Positions 9,345-19,406 of a stretch of 64,000 bases of DNA are shown one piece after another (the stretch's first letter is position 1; each line of letters opens with the position of its first letter). The DNA is from JBBATK01 sp044228285 (GTDB lineage Bacteria; Bacteroidota; Ignavibacteria; Kapaibacteriales; NICIL-2): positions 310,001 through 374,000 of the forward strand of contig JBGAVD010000004.1 of assembly GCA_044228285.1 (NCBI GenBank), in the 5' to 3' direction. Below the pieces are notes generated by a model. It was given only the letters and a program-made list of their open reading frames with translations, had not been told where the DNA came from and did not search any database. A program made the position numbers and the translations under genes.

Positions 9345-9704
9345 GTTGCGTTCTGTGCATCAGGCATTTCTTGCAATTGTGTCTGGGAGTATGGGCACAG
9401 AAGCGGAGAACAGTGACTCCAGAGACTATGTGCTTAAGCGCTTTCGATCAAGGAGCTATCAGTACTTACGATCCACGATGAGAACTCAAGGTGGCGCGCT
9501 CTGAAACGTCGCGTATCAAGAGGTCCTACTACTGAAAGACCTTACAAACGACTCTGACACTCAATGCGAGAAAGGGAAGTCGATGCACATTCGATTATTG
9601 AAGCTGTCTTTCTATGAAGAGTACCTGTGGATGTACGAACAAGGGAATAGAAGCGGATCCAAACAGATGCATGAGCTGTGGTCACTAGGTTCAGTTATAC
9701 AGGG
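9345..9704. other. Intergenic gap between act operon terminator and TolC-like gene
   Basis: About 360 bases without a convincing gene. Both flanking genes converge on it. The short open frames have no family resemblance, no ribosome-binding site and no continuing codon pattern. I see no repeat, RNA gene or promoter in it. Confidence 0.6.
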
Positions 9705-11285
9705 TCAATGTTCATCTTCGCTCTGCACACTGATTGGACGATTGTTCTCAATATCGTAGAGCGTTGTTTTGCGAATTCTGTAGTAGGAAACCCAGTAGTC
9801 TCGTAGACTAGAGTAGTAGGAGCGCTTAGATTCGTCTTTCTCCTTTTGTGCCAACATTAACTCAGTTGTTTCAATCTTACCGATGATGTAGCGATTTCTG
9901 GCGACTTCGTAACGACGTTCCGCTATAGACTGTGAGCGATCGGCGATACCGAGCAGAGATGAGAGCTGTTGAAAGTCTCGCAAATCATATTCGATCTCTT
10001 GTTGCAGTTCAGCTCGTCGCAGAGAATTCATTGCTTCCACCTTATCGCTTTGTGCGCGGGCGGCTTCAACGAGCGATGAGGTACGTCCCCAGGTGATCAA
10101 TGGCAGACCCACGTTCAAAGTAAGACGCTGTTGCTCAAGTAAGTTCTGATACGATCCTTGCATGGAGGTCGCGCTTTGATTCAAACCATAGCTGGCTATG
10201 AGTTGAATATTAAATCGATTATTGACCTTTGCTTGATCCAGGCTACGTTCGGCATCGAGCGCTTGCATGTCGTACGAAATTGCGTCAGAACGATGAGCCA
10301 AAGCATAGGCTAAAGTTTTCGGAATATCGATGCTGATCTCTTTTGCCATTGGTGGAGTCTGCGCTACGATTACCGTACCAGAGGGCAAGCCGAGGAGCAG
10401 TTGAAGGGCGGCTAAACTTCTGTCGCGACTTAGTCTCGCTCGTTCGAAGTCATTGCGTGCGCTTAATACAGCCAACTCATTTTGCAGCAAATCATTCTCT
10501 GCGATCTTCCCAAAATTGTAACGACCTTTTGCCAACACGTGAATGGAGTCGTTCAAGGCAATGTTCAGTTCAGCATTGCCGATGTTCATTCCAGAGATGT
10601 AGTAATCGAAGAAACGTCCGGCAGCTTGAGCAGAGAGCTCTTCCATTTGCTCAATGTAGCTTCTGGTTTGTGCCTCAAAACGCATATCATCTAAGCGACG
10701 TTGGAAGGTGTACGGGTTGTAACCTGTGAGGGGTTGTCGTAGCTGTATACTAAACGGAGTAGCCGACCAGCCTTCGCGTCGCTCGCCCTGCAGGTTAACA
10801 CGATTGTCAAGTGAACTGCTGATACTCAGATCACCACCCGTAAAGGGGATCTTCTGGTTGAGCTGCAGACTGGCGTCTGAAAATGTTTGGGTTTGAGACA
10901 CATACAAGTTTGTACCGTCTGGTTGCAGGACTGGAGCAATTGCACGTGAGTAACCTGGCAACGATGCGTCCAAGCTCAACTGAGGCAGAAACTCAGCTCG
11001 AGCGGCATCATGCTCAGCACATTGAGAAGCATACTCAAAACGAAGCGCTCGTGCATTTGCGCCATCTCTCTTTGCTCGAGCAATACAGGACTGCAAATCC
11101 AAACGCAGGGTATCACTCGCCTCAGCAGGACTTAGCATGCCGCAGCCAAAGAGCAGAGCGATTGCTTTGCTGACAACTCTTCGACCGTTACGCGCATGCC
11201 TTGTGTGAGTTTGAGCAGATGAGTGTGCACACTCAACATTATTGCCAAAGGTATTGAGAGGATGTTTTGCAGCGGTTGATTTCAT
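9705..11285 (-). CDS. TolC-like outer membrane efflux protein
   Basis: From the ATG at 11285 the product is 526 residues, with a long basic N-terminus and a signal sequence ending near SPAEA. The rest alternates strand pairs with long coiled-coil helices rich in Ala, Glu, Arg and Gln, and contains two repeats of the outer-membrane efflux protein family. Such proteins form the trimeric exit duct of tripartite pumps. It is the last gene after an HlyD-type adaptor and a MacB-like permease, which points to a shared export role. Upstream in-frame starts would overlap the permease gene, so I reject them. Substrate unknown. Confidence 0.87.
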   Translation of the reverse strand: MKSTAAKHPLNTFGNNVECAHSSAQTHTRHARNGRRVVSKAIALLFGCGMLSPAEASDTLRLDLQSCIARAKRDGANARALRFEYASQCAEHDAARAEFLPQLSLDASLPGYSRAIAPVLQPDGTNLYVSQTQTFSDASLQLNQKIPFTGGDLSISSSLDNRVNLQGERREGWSATPFSIQLRQPLTGYNPYTFQRRLDDMRFEAQTRSYIEQMEELSAQAAGRFFDYYISGMNIGNAELNIALNDSIHVLAKGRYNFGKIAENDLLQNELAVLSARNDFERARLSRDRSLAALQLLLGLPSGTVIVAQTPPMAKEISIDIPKTLAYALAHRSDAISYDMQALDAERSLDQAKVNNRFNIQLIASYGLNQSATSMQGSYQNLLEQQRLTLNVGLPLITWGRTSSLVEAARAQSDKVEAMNSLRRAELQQEIEYDLRDFQQLSSLLGIADRSQSIAERRYEVARNRYIIGKIETTELMLAQKEKDESKRSYYSSLRDYWVSYYRIRKTTLYDIENNRPISVQSEDEH

Positions 11286-11331
11286 AACGAGGGCAAATTT
11301 GAAGCGGTGTTCGTGACGGGAAGCAAGTACC

Positions 11332-12663
11332 TTATTCGTATCGTAGGGCAGCAACAGGATCCATCGTTGCTGCACGACGTGCAGGGACGATCCCAGCAAT
11401 GAGGCCGATAGCAGCTGAAACGGAGAACGACATCAAAACCGATGTCCAGGTCACTTCAGTTTTTATCTCGGCGAGTTGTGAGATTGCATAGCTCAGTGCT
11501 ACACCCAAGCCAACGCCGATAAGTCCGCCACCCATGCTAAGGCCAATAGCCTCGGAAAGAAACTGGATGATGATGTCACGTCGTGTTGCCCCAATTGCTC
11601 TCCGTGTGCCAATCTCTTTGGTCCGTTCCAACACACTGGCGAGCATAATATTCATAATGCCAATGCCACCGACCACGAGTGAAATACCAGCGATGGCTCC
11701 AAGTACAAAATTGAAGATGTCTTTTGTGCGCTGTTCTTGTCTCAACAAGAGCTCAGGAACTACCACTTCAAAGTCAGGAACTTTGTTGTGTCGTCGTGCG
11801 AGCAAGCGACTGATGACTTCAGCGACGGCTTGGTTATTCTGAGAATCCATCAGCTGTACAATGATTCTATCTACTTGATGTGGGTTCTTTTCTTCATCTG
11901 TCAGAGCCTTTTCTTCGTCGTTGTCAGACCTCGAAGCCTCGTTCAACATACGCTTCGTAAGGAGTGAGCGATTTCGAAAACGTCGCAATACAGTTGTGTA
12001 CGGTGCATATACATCGTAGTTCTGATCCCGAATGCCCAGGTGCTCCATCGTCTTCTCCGTGAAGGTATTCGACGCCAATACGCCTACGATTGTCAGCCAG
12101 AGGTCACCACACTTTATAGATTGTCCTATAGCATCCTCATTTGCAAACAGCTTCGTTTTTATACCCCAGCCGATCACACATACAGCGCTACTGTGAGATA
12201 TGTGCATCGCCTGCAACTGAGTACCATTCTGAACTCGATACTCACCCGCGGAGAAATGAGCACTATCAATGCCCACGAGTTTCACGCTTCTTTTTTTATC
12301 TGAATGCAGAGCCAGACATTCAACAACAATCTCAGGCGATACACTTTTTAGCGTTGGTATTGTGGCACGCATTGCCTCTATATCAGCTATGCAGAGGCCA
12401 GGCGACCAGACTTTCTTCTTCTTCGTTTCATCTTCGCCGGCTTCTTTGTCTACCTTCTGTTCAACCACCGACTTAATAATGAGATTATTCGAGCCCAATG
12501 CTCTCATTTGTTCTAAGATCTCTTGTTCAGCTCCTTTGCCAACACTGAGCATGGCAATCACCGAGCTAACGCCAAAAATGATCCCCAAAGAGGTCAGGAG
12601 CGTTCGCACTTTGTTATGCTGTATAGCCTCGGCAGCGATACCTATGTTGGTAAGTAAATTCAT
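11332..12663 (-). CDS. MacB/FtsX-type ABC transporter permease (no ATPase domain)
   Basis: The 443-residue protein has the MacB layout: one N-terminal helix (about 20-43, within TLLTSLGIIFGVSSVIAML), a large periplasmic domain (about 45-315) and three C-terminal helices with the family signature ERTKEIGTRRAIGATRRDI between them. It moves mechanical force to the adaptor rather than passing substrate through the inner membrane. Unlike E. coli MacB there is no fused nucleotide-binding domain, and no ATPase gene lies in the operon. The periplasmic domain has a charged insert (DKEAGEDETKKKK) near residues 70-85. The adaptor gene precedes it by 165 nt and the TolC-like gene follows by 46 nt. Confidence 0.9.
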   Translation of the reverse strand: MNLLTNIGIAAEAIQHNKVRTLLTSLGIIFGVSSVIAMLSVGKGAEQEILEQMRALGSNNLIIKSVVEQKVDKEAGEDETKKKKVWSPGLCIADIEAMRATIPTLKSVSPEIVVECLALHSDKKRSVKLVGIDSAHFSAGEYRVQNGTQLQAMHISHSSAVCVIGWGIKTKLFANEDAIGQSIKCGDLWLTIVGVLASNTFTEKTMEHLGIRDQNYDVYAPYTTVLRRFRNRSLLTKRMLNEASRSDNDEEKALTDEEKNPHQVDRIIVQLMDSQNNQAVAEVISRLLARRHNKVPDFEVVVPELLLRQEQRTKDIFNFVLGAIAGISLVVGGIGIMNIMLASVLERTKEIGTRRAIGATRRDIIIQFLSEAIGLSMGGGLIGVGLGVALSYAISQLAEIKTEVTWTSVLMSFSVSAAIGLIAGIVPARRAATMDPVAALRYE

Positions 12664-12828
12664 TCTAACTGTATCTCACACATGGCATACTGATCAAGCT
12701 CCTTCGAACTATCCTCTTGCTACTATCAATAGCGCAGGTTGATTTGGACGATGACACGATTCTCACGCATTCAAATGCATCGAAGCTGAGTCCGCAGAGA
12801 AGCTGCTCTGCTCTAATGCCCATTGGCA

Positions 12829-14094
12829 CTAGGGAAGTGCCGACACATTCGCCTTTGCCGCATCGCTAGGTGTAGAGAGGTACACACTTTCGCCCTCATT
12901 TAAACCAGCAACGATTTGAGCTTCATTCTCATTGAGCGCACCAGTTTTGACTTCTTGTTTTATGAGCGAGCCGGAACGGCGCAGGTAGACATAGGTCTTC
13001 GAATTCTCGGCGTGCAGACACTCAAGAGGAACCGAAAGACTCTGTTGCAGCTCTGCAACAAGAATGTGATTCGCTGTGGTCATAGCCGGACGTAACAAGG
13101 TGTCTGACTCAATCATCTGTATCTTCACTTCGAAGACTTTGGAGTCGGAATTTGGACGCTGTTCACCAATGTTCGCGACTTCATCGATGCGGCCGTGTAG
13201 ACGCTTGTTAGGATCAGCATCTAAACCAATGCTAACACTCTGTCCCTTTTTAATCTTCTGTATATCCACCTCATTTACATAGCAAACGCTGAGCATCTGA
13301 GTCAAGTCAGGAAGCGTGGCTACTGTCGGCTCCCATGCGGATATCTGTGATCCTACAACTTTCTTTCGTCCGTTCCACTCGCGTGCATAGATAACCATCC
13401 CATTGGCTGGTGCTGTGACGCTGAGTTGTGAGAACAGAGCTCCAAGCGAGCCCATTCGCTGCTGTTCCTTTTGAAGGTCGGCAGAAGCCTGCGACATTCG
13501 AGCAACCGACTGCTTGAGCTTGGTTTGATAATTGGTAATGCTCTGTTGCAATCGACGCTCTGCGCTTTGATACTCTATTTCGGTTCTGCGCTTAATAGCT
13601 GGTGGCTCGTATGCAGACTGTTCAAGCTGCAGTTTCGTTTCTTCAAGAGTAGATCGGAGGTTGGTAATATCATCGCGTGCACCTGATAGTGTCAGGCTTG
13701 AATCCAGCGATGTCTGAGTGTACTGAGCTTCTGCTTTCTGTACTGCAAGTTCAGCCTCCTTGAGCTTCGACGCTATTTCCGTGCGGTCCAAGTCTGCCAC
13801 CCAATCTCCTTGTTTTACGACCGTTCCTTCAGGAATCAACTTCTCGATCTTTAACTGCCAGATGCCTTCAGATCTCGCTCCCTCAGGACCGTGAATGTCT
13901 ATCGAGTTCTTTGCTTGCAGCTCACCACTCACAGTAACACTTACCTGAAAAGTGCCACGCTTTACCGTTACCATTACTTCCTTTGTACTAGCAGCGCTGG
14001 TTCTGAAGAAGAGCCATAGCCCTAGTCCAAGGCAAAGAACAGCCGCTATTTGAACCCAACGAGTGCGGAGTAGAGAGGGGAAGGAAATGGACAT
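12829..14094 (-). CDS. HlyD/MacA-family periplasmic adaptor (membrane fusion protein)
   Basis: A 421-residue membrane fusion protein. It has an N-terminal anchor (about 11-31), a lipoyl/barrel-sandwich hybrid half, a long alpha-helical hairpin (about residues 105-215) rich in Gln, Glu and Lys, the second hybrid half, and beta-barrel plus membrane-proximal domains toward the C-terminus. The adaptor bridges the inner-membrane permease to the TolC-like duct, both encoded just downstream. Its N-terminus has no lipobox, so it is probably membrane-anchored by the helix. Substrate cannot be read from the sequence. Confidence 0.88.
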   Translation of the reverse strand: MSISFPSLLRTRWVQIAAVLCLGLGLWLFFRTSAASTKEVMVTVKRGTFQVSVTVSGELQAKNSIDIHGPEGARSEGIWQLKIEKLIPEGTVVKQGDWVADLDRTEIASKLKEAELAVQKAEAQYTQTSLDSSLTLSGARDDITNLRSTLEETKLQLEQSAYEPPAIKRRTEIEYQSAERRLQQSITNYQTKLKQSVARMSQASADLQKEQQRMGSLGALFSQLSVTAPANGMVIYAREWNGRKKVVGSQISAWEPTVATLPDLTQMLSVCYVNEVDIQKIKKGQSVSIGLDADPNKRLHGRIDEVANIGEQRPNSDSKVFEVKIQMIESDTLLRPAMTTANHILVAELQQSLSVPLECLHAENSKTYVYLRRSGSLIKQEVKTGALNENEAQIVAGLNEGESVYLSTPSDAAKANVSALP

Positions 14095-14227
14095 AATTCG
14101 GAGGACTGTGAGAATGGCGCAAGATAGTCTATGAAGACCTTCCTTACACTAGCAGAACCCTTAAAAGGTGTTAAAAAAGGGGAGATGAAGACGCCTCATT
14201 ATTATGCGTCGAGCTTCGCTCGCCGCT

Positions 14228-15079
14228 TTACTCGTCGGAAGAAGAGGTTGTGCAATTGCAGTGTGGCAGGCAGAGCTCAGGACGAAATTCAAAGTGCATG
14301 GTATCGAAGTGGATCCACTTTCCACCCCAAATAAAACCGTGACGTTCAAAGAGCTCAACGATCTCAAAGGGAATTCGATTTCTATAGCTTGGTGTCCCAA
14401 TCGTCGAGTGATTCCGCCAATAATGAGACTGGCGAACATTTATATCTAGGGCGATACCAAATGAGTGCGCGCTCAGGCGATTGGTTCCTGCAACCTGACG
14501 CCACACAAGCGACCCACCAGGCTCACGAAGGTACTTCTGCATAGAGTCTGGCAGCGTACTGAGTTCGCGAATAAGCTGACGTATGTGCTTGTCCACGGAG
14601 TTAATCCGTGAGAAAAGGAGAGTGCGACCGTCAATCCATCGAAGAGCAGTGCAGTTTTTCCGCACACTTTTCTCGTCTGAACCATACATCGCGGTGAAAA
14701 AATCACGACAACGAGCTCTACCAGCATCTGAGCTGGGAAGAGTGCACTTTCCACGGAGGTATGGGACCGAAAGTTGATCGCAGAGAGTCGCATCGTCGTA
14801 CCACTCTTCGTTGTTTGCGATGGATCTACACGGACCGAGACTAAGATGTGTTCCTCTTGGAAAAACGACCGATAGAGAGCTCACCGAGCTATCTATATGC
14901 ATTCGCTGCTCTGGATAAGCCGCAAGAAGCTTCTGAGCAAGCAACATCGCTTGTGTACGATTACCTTGCTGAATGACCGCCTTGTTCAAGGCCGCGTTGT
15001 TGGCTTGCAAGCCATGCAAGCTAATGACACCTATTGCAGCGCCGATTCCAAGAATGAAGAAGTGTACAATCTGTCGCAT
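14228..15079 (-). CDS. M15-family D-alanyl-D-alanine carboxypeptidase-like protein
   Basis: The 283-residue protein has an N-terminal membrane or signal segment (about 5-23). Its C-terminal part carries the M15 zinc site: H205 and D212 in SAHSFGIALDIN, and D259 and H262 in HFDTMHFEF, preceded by GFIWGGKW. M15C enzymes cleave D-Ala peptides in peptidoglycan. The middle region has several cysteines (C84, C100, C112, C124, C143), which may form disulfides in the periplasm. It is transcribed toward the efflux genes but 133 nt ahead of the adaptor, so operon membership is possible, not certain. Confidence 0.85.
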   Translation of the reverse strand: MRQIVHFFILGIGAAIGVISLHGLQANNAALNKAVIQQGNRTQAMLLAQKLLAAYPEQRMHIDSSVSSLSVVFPRGTHLSLGPCRSIANNEEWYDDATLCDQLSVPYLRGKCTLPSSDAGRARCRDFFTAMYGSDEKSVRKNCTALRWIDGRTLLFSRINSVDKHIRQLIRELSTLPDSMQKYLREPGGSLVWRQVAGTNRLSAHSFGIALDINVRQSHYWRNHSTIGTPSYRNRIPFEIVELFERHGFIWGGKWIHFDTMHFEFRPELCLPHCNCTTSSSDE

Positions 15080-15203
15080 TCAACCCGGTAGGTTCATTCA
15101 ACACAAGTGATAGCAGTTCAATCTACGCAGCACAGCGCAAAGTTTGTGAGCGCTTTCGTAGATTGAAACTCTTCTGAGAACTCAAATACAATACAAGAAA
15201 AGT

Positions 15204-18200
15204 ATGTCGATACCGCAGCTTAAACACATTCTCGGATTAGTAGCACTCTTCCTTGCACTAGCAACATACACGCTTTGCGTGCAGCCAACGGTGCCGTTTT
15301 GGGATTGTGCCGAATTCACCGCGGCGGCTGTGCAGCAGCAAGTGCCGCACCCACCAGGGGCACCGCTTTTCCTCATGGTAGGGAAGCTCTTCCATTTGAT
15401 CCCCATTGGAGATCCAGCTGTGCGTGTGAACATGGTTTCCGTTGTAGCTAGTGCTCTGACTATCTGGTTGTGCTACTACATCGCAATCATGATGATCCTG
15501 AACATTGCTAAACGAACAATAGATGGCTTTGGAGATGCGCTTGTTGTGTACGGAGCGGCTTTGGTTGGTTCTCTGGCGTTTTGCTGGAGTGACACCTTTT
15601 GGTTTAATGCCGTTGAAAGCGAGGTGTACGCCTCGTCTTCACTTTTTGTAGCACTGATTGTGTACCTCATGTTGAGATGGCATGAGCGAGCGGACGAAAG
15701 CGGTCACGAGCGCTATTTGCTGCTTATTGCATACTTGATTGGACTCTCAACCGGTGTGCACTTGTTGAGTGTTTTGTGCATTTTTTCCATCGGACTCCTT
15801 GTGTACTTCCGCAAGTACAGTATCTCGGTAAAGAACGTCGTTCTCACCGGGGCACTAACGCTGTTCGTGTTTATCATCGTGTACCCTGGAGTCGTGAAAT
15901 ACTATCCTGCATTGTTAGCTGGAAATCTACCCTGGCAGAATGAGGCGCATGAATATCATGTTGAGAATGAGCTCTGGGTGCAGGTACTGGGTTGGACCGT
16001 ACTAGTGGCTTCTGTTCTCGGTGTCTACATCGGTATGCAAAAGAAGAAGTCCCTTGTTGCACTCGCATCAGCCAGCTTTGTCTGCATGTTCTGCGGTTAC
16101 ACAACCTATACGCAGATATTGATACGATCGAATGCTAATCCACCAATGAATGAGAATGCACCCAAGACATTTCGCTCCCTCATTTCATATCTCGGCAGAG
16201 AACAGTATGGTGACGCACCCATGTTCCCGCGACGCTTCGAGCGTGATGCTGACAAGATCGAAGCATACAAGAAGTATGGTCCCTATACTCCTCCGCCGTA
16301 CAAGAGCATCGAGTCGCTGCGTTCACCTGGCATGTCGTTCTCTGTACCGGATTATGCAGCTGCAAAGTCCAATTCAGGCGACTGGAACTATCTTTTCAGC
16401 TATCAGCTCGACCACATGTTTTTCCGCTATCTCTTATGGAACTTCTTTGGACGAAGTAGTGATGTACAGGATGCAGAGGCCTGGACCTGGACAAGCTCAG
16501 CAAAGTACCTTGAAGGCACAAACTTTGGCAATGGCTACGCGTCGCACTTCCCAATTGCATTCTATGGCTTGCCCTTTGTTCTTGGGCTGCTTGGAATGGT
16601 TCAGCACTTCCGACGTGACTACAAAATGGCAATTGTGTTTGCGGTCATGTTTTTGATGATGGGACTGATTGCGGCGTTCGCACAGAATCAACAGGAGCCG
16701 CAACCACGAGAGAGAGACTACTTCTATACCGGTGCCTTTATGGTATGGGCTCTGTGGATTGCGGTGGGTTCTATGAGTGTGGTTGATATCATCAGACAGA
16801 AAGTAAGAAGCAATCTCGTGACATTGTTAGCGATTGTTCTCTGTCTGACGCTTGTTCCACTCAACATGGCTGCTCAAGGCTGGTTCATACATTCTCGCGC
16901 CAACAACTATGTGCCATTCGACTACGCCTACAACATTTTGCAGAGTTGCGAAGAGGATGCCATCCTTGTGACTAACGGTGATAACGACACGTTTCCGCTC
17001 TGGTTGCTTCAGGATGTGTATGGTGTACGCCGCGATATCCGTATCGTAAATATGAGCCTTGCAAGTACACTTTGGTATGTTTATGACCTTAAGAACCTCG
17101 CTCCCTGGGGTGCAAAACCAATCCCTCTCAGCTTTAGCGATCAAAGTTTGCTTGCGGATGAATACAGCGCCGGTGCATTATCAACAAAAGTTGCCAAGGC
17201 CGAACATGTGCAATTCGAGCTCTCCGATGAGGTCTGTAAGAAGTACGCATTAAATAAGGACTCAACATCGCAACGACGTTTTGAGTGGGAGTACACGGGA
17301 TATGCCCGTGAGAACTCACAGTATGCATTCACTGTTTCACAGCAAGTTATTGGTGAAATAGTAAAGCGAACGCAGTTCAAGCGGCCGCTCTACTACTCAA
17401 TAACCTGTGGCTACCCTACGGCCGAGCTCTATTGTGGTCTTGGCAGTAGATGTCGGCTGGAGGGTATGGCCTATCGAGTTTGCCCTCAGCCAGTAGGAGA
17501 GCCCGGTGAAGTTATCGATGCGAATGTTATGGAAAAGTGTTTGATGCATTTGAAGTATGGAGACAGCTACTCTACAGGCTTTGACTATGGATTCAAGTTT
17601 CGAAACCTAAACAATGCACAGGTCTACTATGATGAAACACACCGACATTACATTGATAACTATCGTACGCTCTTCATACGATATGCAAACTTGTTGAGTG
17701 CTGCTTCGAAGAATCAAGAGTGCATTGCGGTACTAGACTCTATGAACGCCATCATTTCCTTAGACCTGTTTCCTATGTCGTATGCGCTCATGCAAGATGT
17801 GAGCGATTTGTACGCACACTGCGGCGCGAACAAACAAGCATCAGATCTTGCGAAACGAGTTGCTGAGCAATGTGAGTTGATGGTCAATAAGACTCATCTC
17901 CAGAAGCGTTATGCTCAGTTTGTTGAACGAATGCCACCAGCCTTAAGCGCTTCGCAAGCCTATACAACCTGCAAGCAATTCGACAAAGCCAGAGCAATGC
18001 TGAGCGCGTATCGAGACCAAACGCGTGACGAGGCTGGATATGAACTGCGAATGGCCAAGCTCAATGCCGATGAGAAAGAGTCGATTCAAAAGTACGATGA
18101 GGCGGTACAGATACTTCGGAGTTATGTATTGAAAATGAAGAGCACTCAGAATCCGCAGTACAACGAAGCTATCGCAGCATTCGAGGCAAAAGCTGCTGAA

Positions 18201-18248
18201 ATAGAATTGAAAATCAAGCCTCAGAAAGTCGCACAGACTACTCCATGA
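15204..18248 (+). CDS. DUF2723 polytopic membrane protein with C-terminal repeat region
   Basis: The 1014-residue protein begins with a transmembrane helix and then the DUF2723 signature (VPFWDCAEFTAAA followed by HPPGAPLF) on the first extracytoplasmic loop, with Asp and Glu placed like the catalytic acids of GT-C transferases. About a dozen helices fill residues 10-575. The remaining soluble part ends in helical, TPR-like repeats (about 830-1000). DUF2723 proteins are abundant in Bacteroidota; human TMEM260, a member, is a protein O-mannosyltransferase, so glycosylation of exported proteins is a reasonable guess. A single gene between divergent neighbours. Confidence 0.87.
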   Translation: MSIPQLKHILGLVALFLALATYTLCVQPTVPFWDCAEFTAAAVQQQVPHPPGAPLFLMVGKLFHLIPIGDPAVRVNMVSVVASALTIWLCYYIAIMMILNIAKRTIDGFGDALVVYGAALVGSLAFCWSDTFWFNAVESEVYASSSLFVALIVYLMLRWHERADESGHERYLLLIAYLIGLSTGVHLLSVLCIFSIGLLVYFRKYSISVKNVVLTGALTLFVFIIVYPGVVKYYPALLAGNLPWQNEAHEYHVENELWVQVLGWTVLVASVLGVYIGMQKKKSLVALASASFVCMFCGYTTYTQILIRSNANPPMNENAPKTFRSLISYLGREQYGDAPMFPRRFERDADKIEAYKKYGPYTPPPYKSIESLRSPGMSFSVPDYAAAKSNSGDWNYLFSYQLDHMFFRYLLWNFFGRSSDVQDAEAWTWTSSAKYLEGTNFGNGYASHFPIAFYGLPFVLGLLGMVQHFRRDYKMAIVFAVMFLMMGLIAAFAQNQQEPQPRERDYFYTGAFMVWALWIAVGSMSVVDIIRQKVRSNLVTLLAIVLCLTLVPLNMAAQGWFIHSRANNYVPFDYAYNILQSCEEDAILVTNGDNDTFPLWLLQDVYGVRRDIRIVNMSLASTLWYVYDLKNLAPWGAKPIPLSFSDQSLLADEYSAGALSTKVAKAEHVQFELSDEVCKKYALNKDSTSQRRFEWEYTGYARENSQYAFTVSQQVIGEIVKRTQFKRPLYYSITCGYPTAELYCGLGSRCRLEGMAYRVCPQPVGEPGEVIDANVMEKCLMHLKYGDSYSTGFDYGFKFRNLNNAQVYYDETHRHYIDNYRTLFIRYANLLSAASKNQECIAVLDSMNAIISLDLFPMSYALMQDVSDLYAHCGANKQASDLAKRVAEQCELMVNKTHLQKRYAQFVERMPPALSASQAYTTCKQFDKARAMLSAYRDQTRDEAGYELRMAKLNADEKESIQKYDEAVQILRSYVLKMKSTQNPQYNEAIAAFEAKAAEIELKIKPQKVAQTTP

Positions 18249-18288
18249 TGCGACGCAGGGGTGATAGAATGCTGTAGTATTGTACGCT

Positions 18289-18317
18289 ACTGGATTGCTG
18301 CGGAGCAGCAATCCAGT
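18289..18317 (+). terminator. Hairpin after DUF2723 gene, without T tract
   Basis: A perfect 13-bp stem (ACTGGATTGCTGC with GCAGCAATCCAGT) closes a GGA loop 40 nt past the stop codon. It is followed by A-rich rather than T-rich sequence, so it may end or protect the transcript without being a classical Rho-independent terminator. Confidence 0.5.
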
Positions 18318-18427
18318 ATAAAGAAAAAGGGAATGCCAGGTCGAAAACAGAGGTATAACTTCAATCTAACCTCCTGACTCGCACTCATACTCACGGAAGC
18401 GTTAGCGCGGGTTATTGATGAGCTCAA

Positions 18428-19207
18428 TTAATCTGCTGAAGAGACCCATAGGTCGATCTTAGATCCAAGGTGTAAACGTGTTCCCGCTGCAGGTGACTGC
18501 TTGATAACCGTTCCAACAGCGTAGGTTTCATCGGATTGTGAGAACACTTCACCTGTTTGAAGGTTCATATCTTGGAGAGTTTGCATAGCATCCGACTGAC
18601 TCAGTCGCTCCAGTGATGGGGCTATGACAGTCGCGTTTGAATCTTTGCTGAGAACAAGATTAACGCTAGTACCACTCCCAACACTCATGCCTGCCATATA
18701 TGATTGGCGAATAACACGATTTTCAGGTATTGAATCACGAAAATCGTAGCTCACAGTTCCAACTTGCAGACCCATACCCATGAGGGCTAGCTGAGCTTCC
18801 CGTTGCGACATCATACTCAAGTCGGGCATTGTAATCACTTCATATCCTTTGCTGACCGATAGGTATACACGGCGACCTTCTTTCACTAGGGAATTTGGGA
18901 AGGGAAGTTGTGTTATCACCACCCCATGCTGCACATTGGTGTTGAATTGCTCAGCAACCTTCTCGACCTGTAAACCCTGCGATTCTAAGAGGTCGATAGC
19001 TTGCTGCTTCTGCATTCCAATGATGTTTGGAACCGTAACGGTTTTGCCTGAGTTGACGATAAGAGGCATCACCGCTTTGTCGCAGACGACAGCTAGAACG
19101 ACGAGCGAAAGAACCGCGATGAGTACTTTGAGCTGGAATGGTCGTGAGCCAAGCATTGATATGAAGCGAATTGTAGTTTCCGTTCGAAAATAACAAGGGA
19201 TACGCAT
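18428..19207 (-). CDS. Membrane-anchored protein with three PASTA domains
   Basis: With the ATG at 19207 the product is 259 residues: a short cytoplasmic N-terminus, one transmembrane helix (about 25-42), then three PASTA domains (about 57-120, 121-188, 189-258). Each begins with a Pro/Val-rich strand and holds the typical QxP/QS-containing turn before the last strand. PASTA domains bind peptidoglycan fragments or act as spacers. No kinase or penicillin-binding domain is attached, as is common for stand-alone PASTA proteins of this group. An ATG at 19156 would shorten it by 17 residues; longer starts would run toward the divergent DHH gene and look implausible. Confidence 0.85.
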   Translation of the reverse strand: MRIPCYFRTETTIRFISMLGSRPFQLKVLIAVLSLVVLAVVCDKAVMPLIVNSGKTVTVPNIIGMQKQQAIDLLESQGLQVEKVAEQFNTNVQHGVVITQLPFPNSLVKEGRRVYLSVSKGYEVITMPDLSMMSQREAQLALMGMGLQVGTVSYDFRDSIPENRVIRQSYMAGMSVGSGTSVNLVLSKDSNATVIAPSLERLSQSDAMQTLQDMNLQTGEVFSQSDETYAVGTVIKQSPAAGTRLHLGSKIDLWVSSAD

Positions 19208-19406
19208 CTGGAGATGGCGCATTTCGTCGCGTTGTCTTGCGTCTGAAGCGCTGTCCTGCCTGACGAATTGGTGTAAATTGCAGTGTACACTAGTGTCGCA
19301 TCGGCGTGCCCCGGTTTTTTGCCACGGAAGGCAATTCCAGATGTGTCGTAGCTGAGAATGACACTGAAGTCCGAAACCGCATTCCATTCAAATACATCGC
19401 AGAACC

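Noticed and set aside
9143..9481. 112-codon plus-strand frame spanning the actF end
   Set aside because: It overlaps actF in another frame and crosses the strong terminator at 9313.
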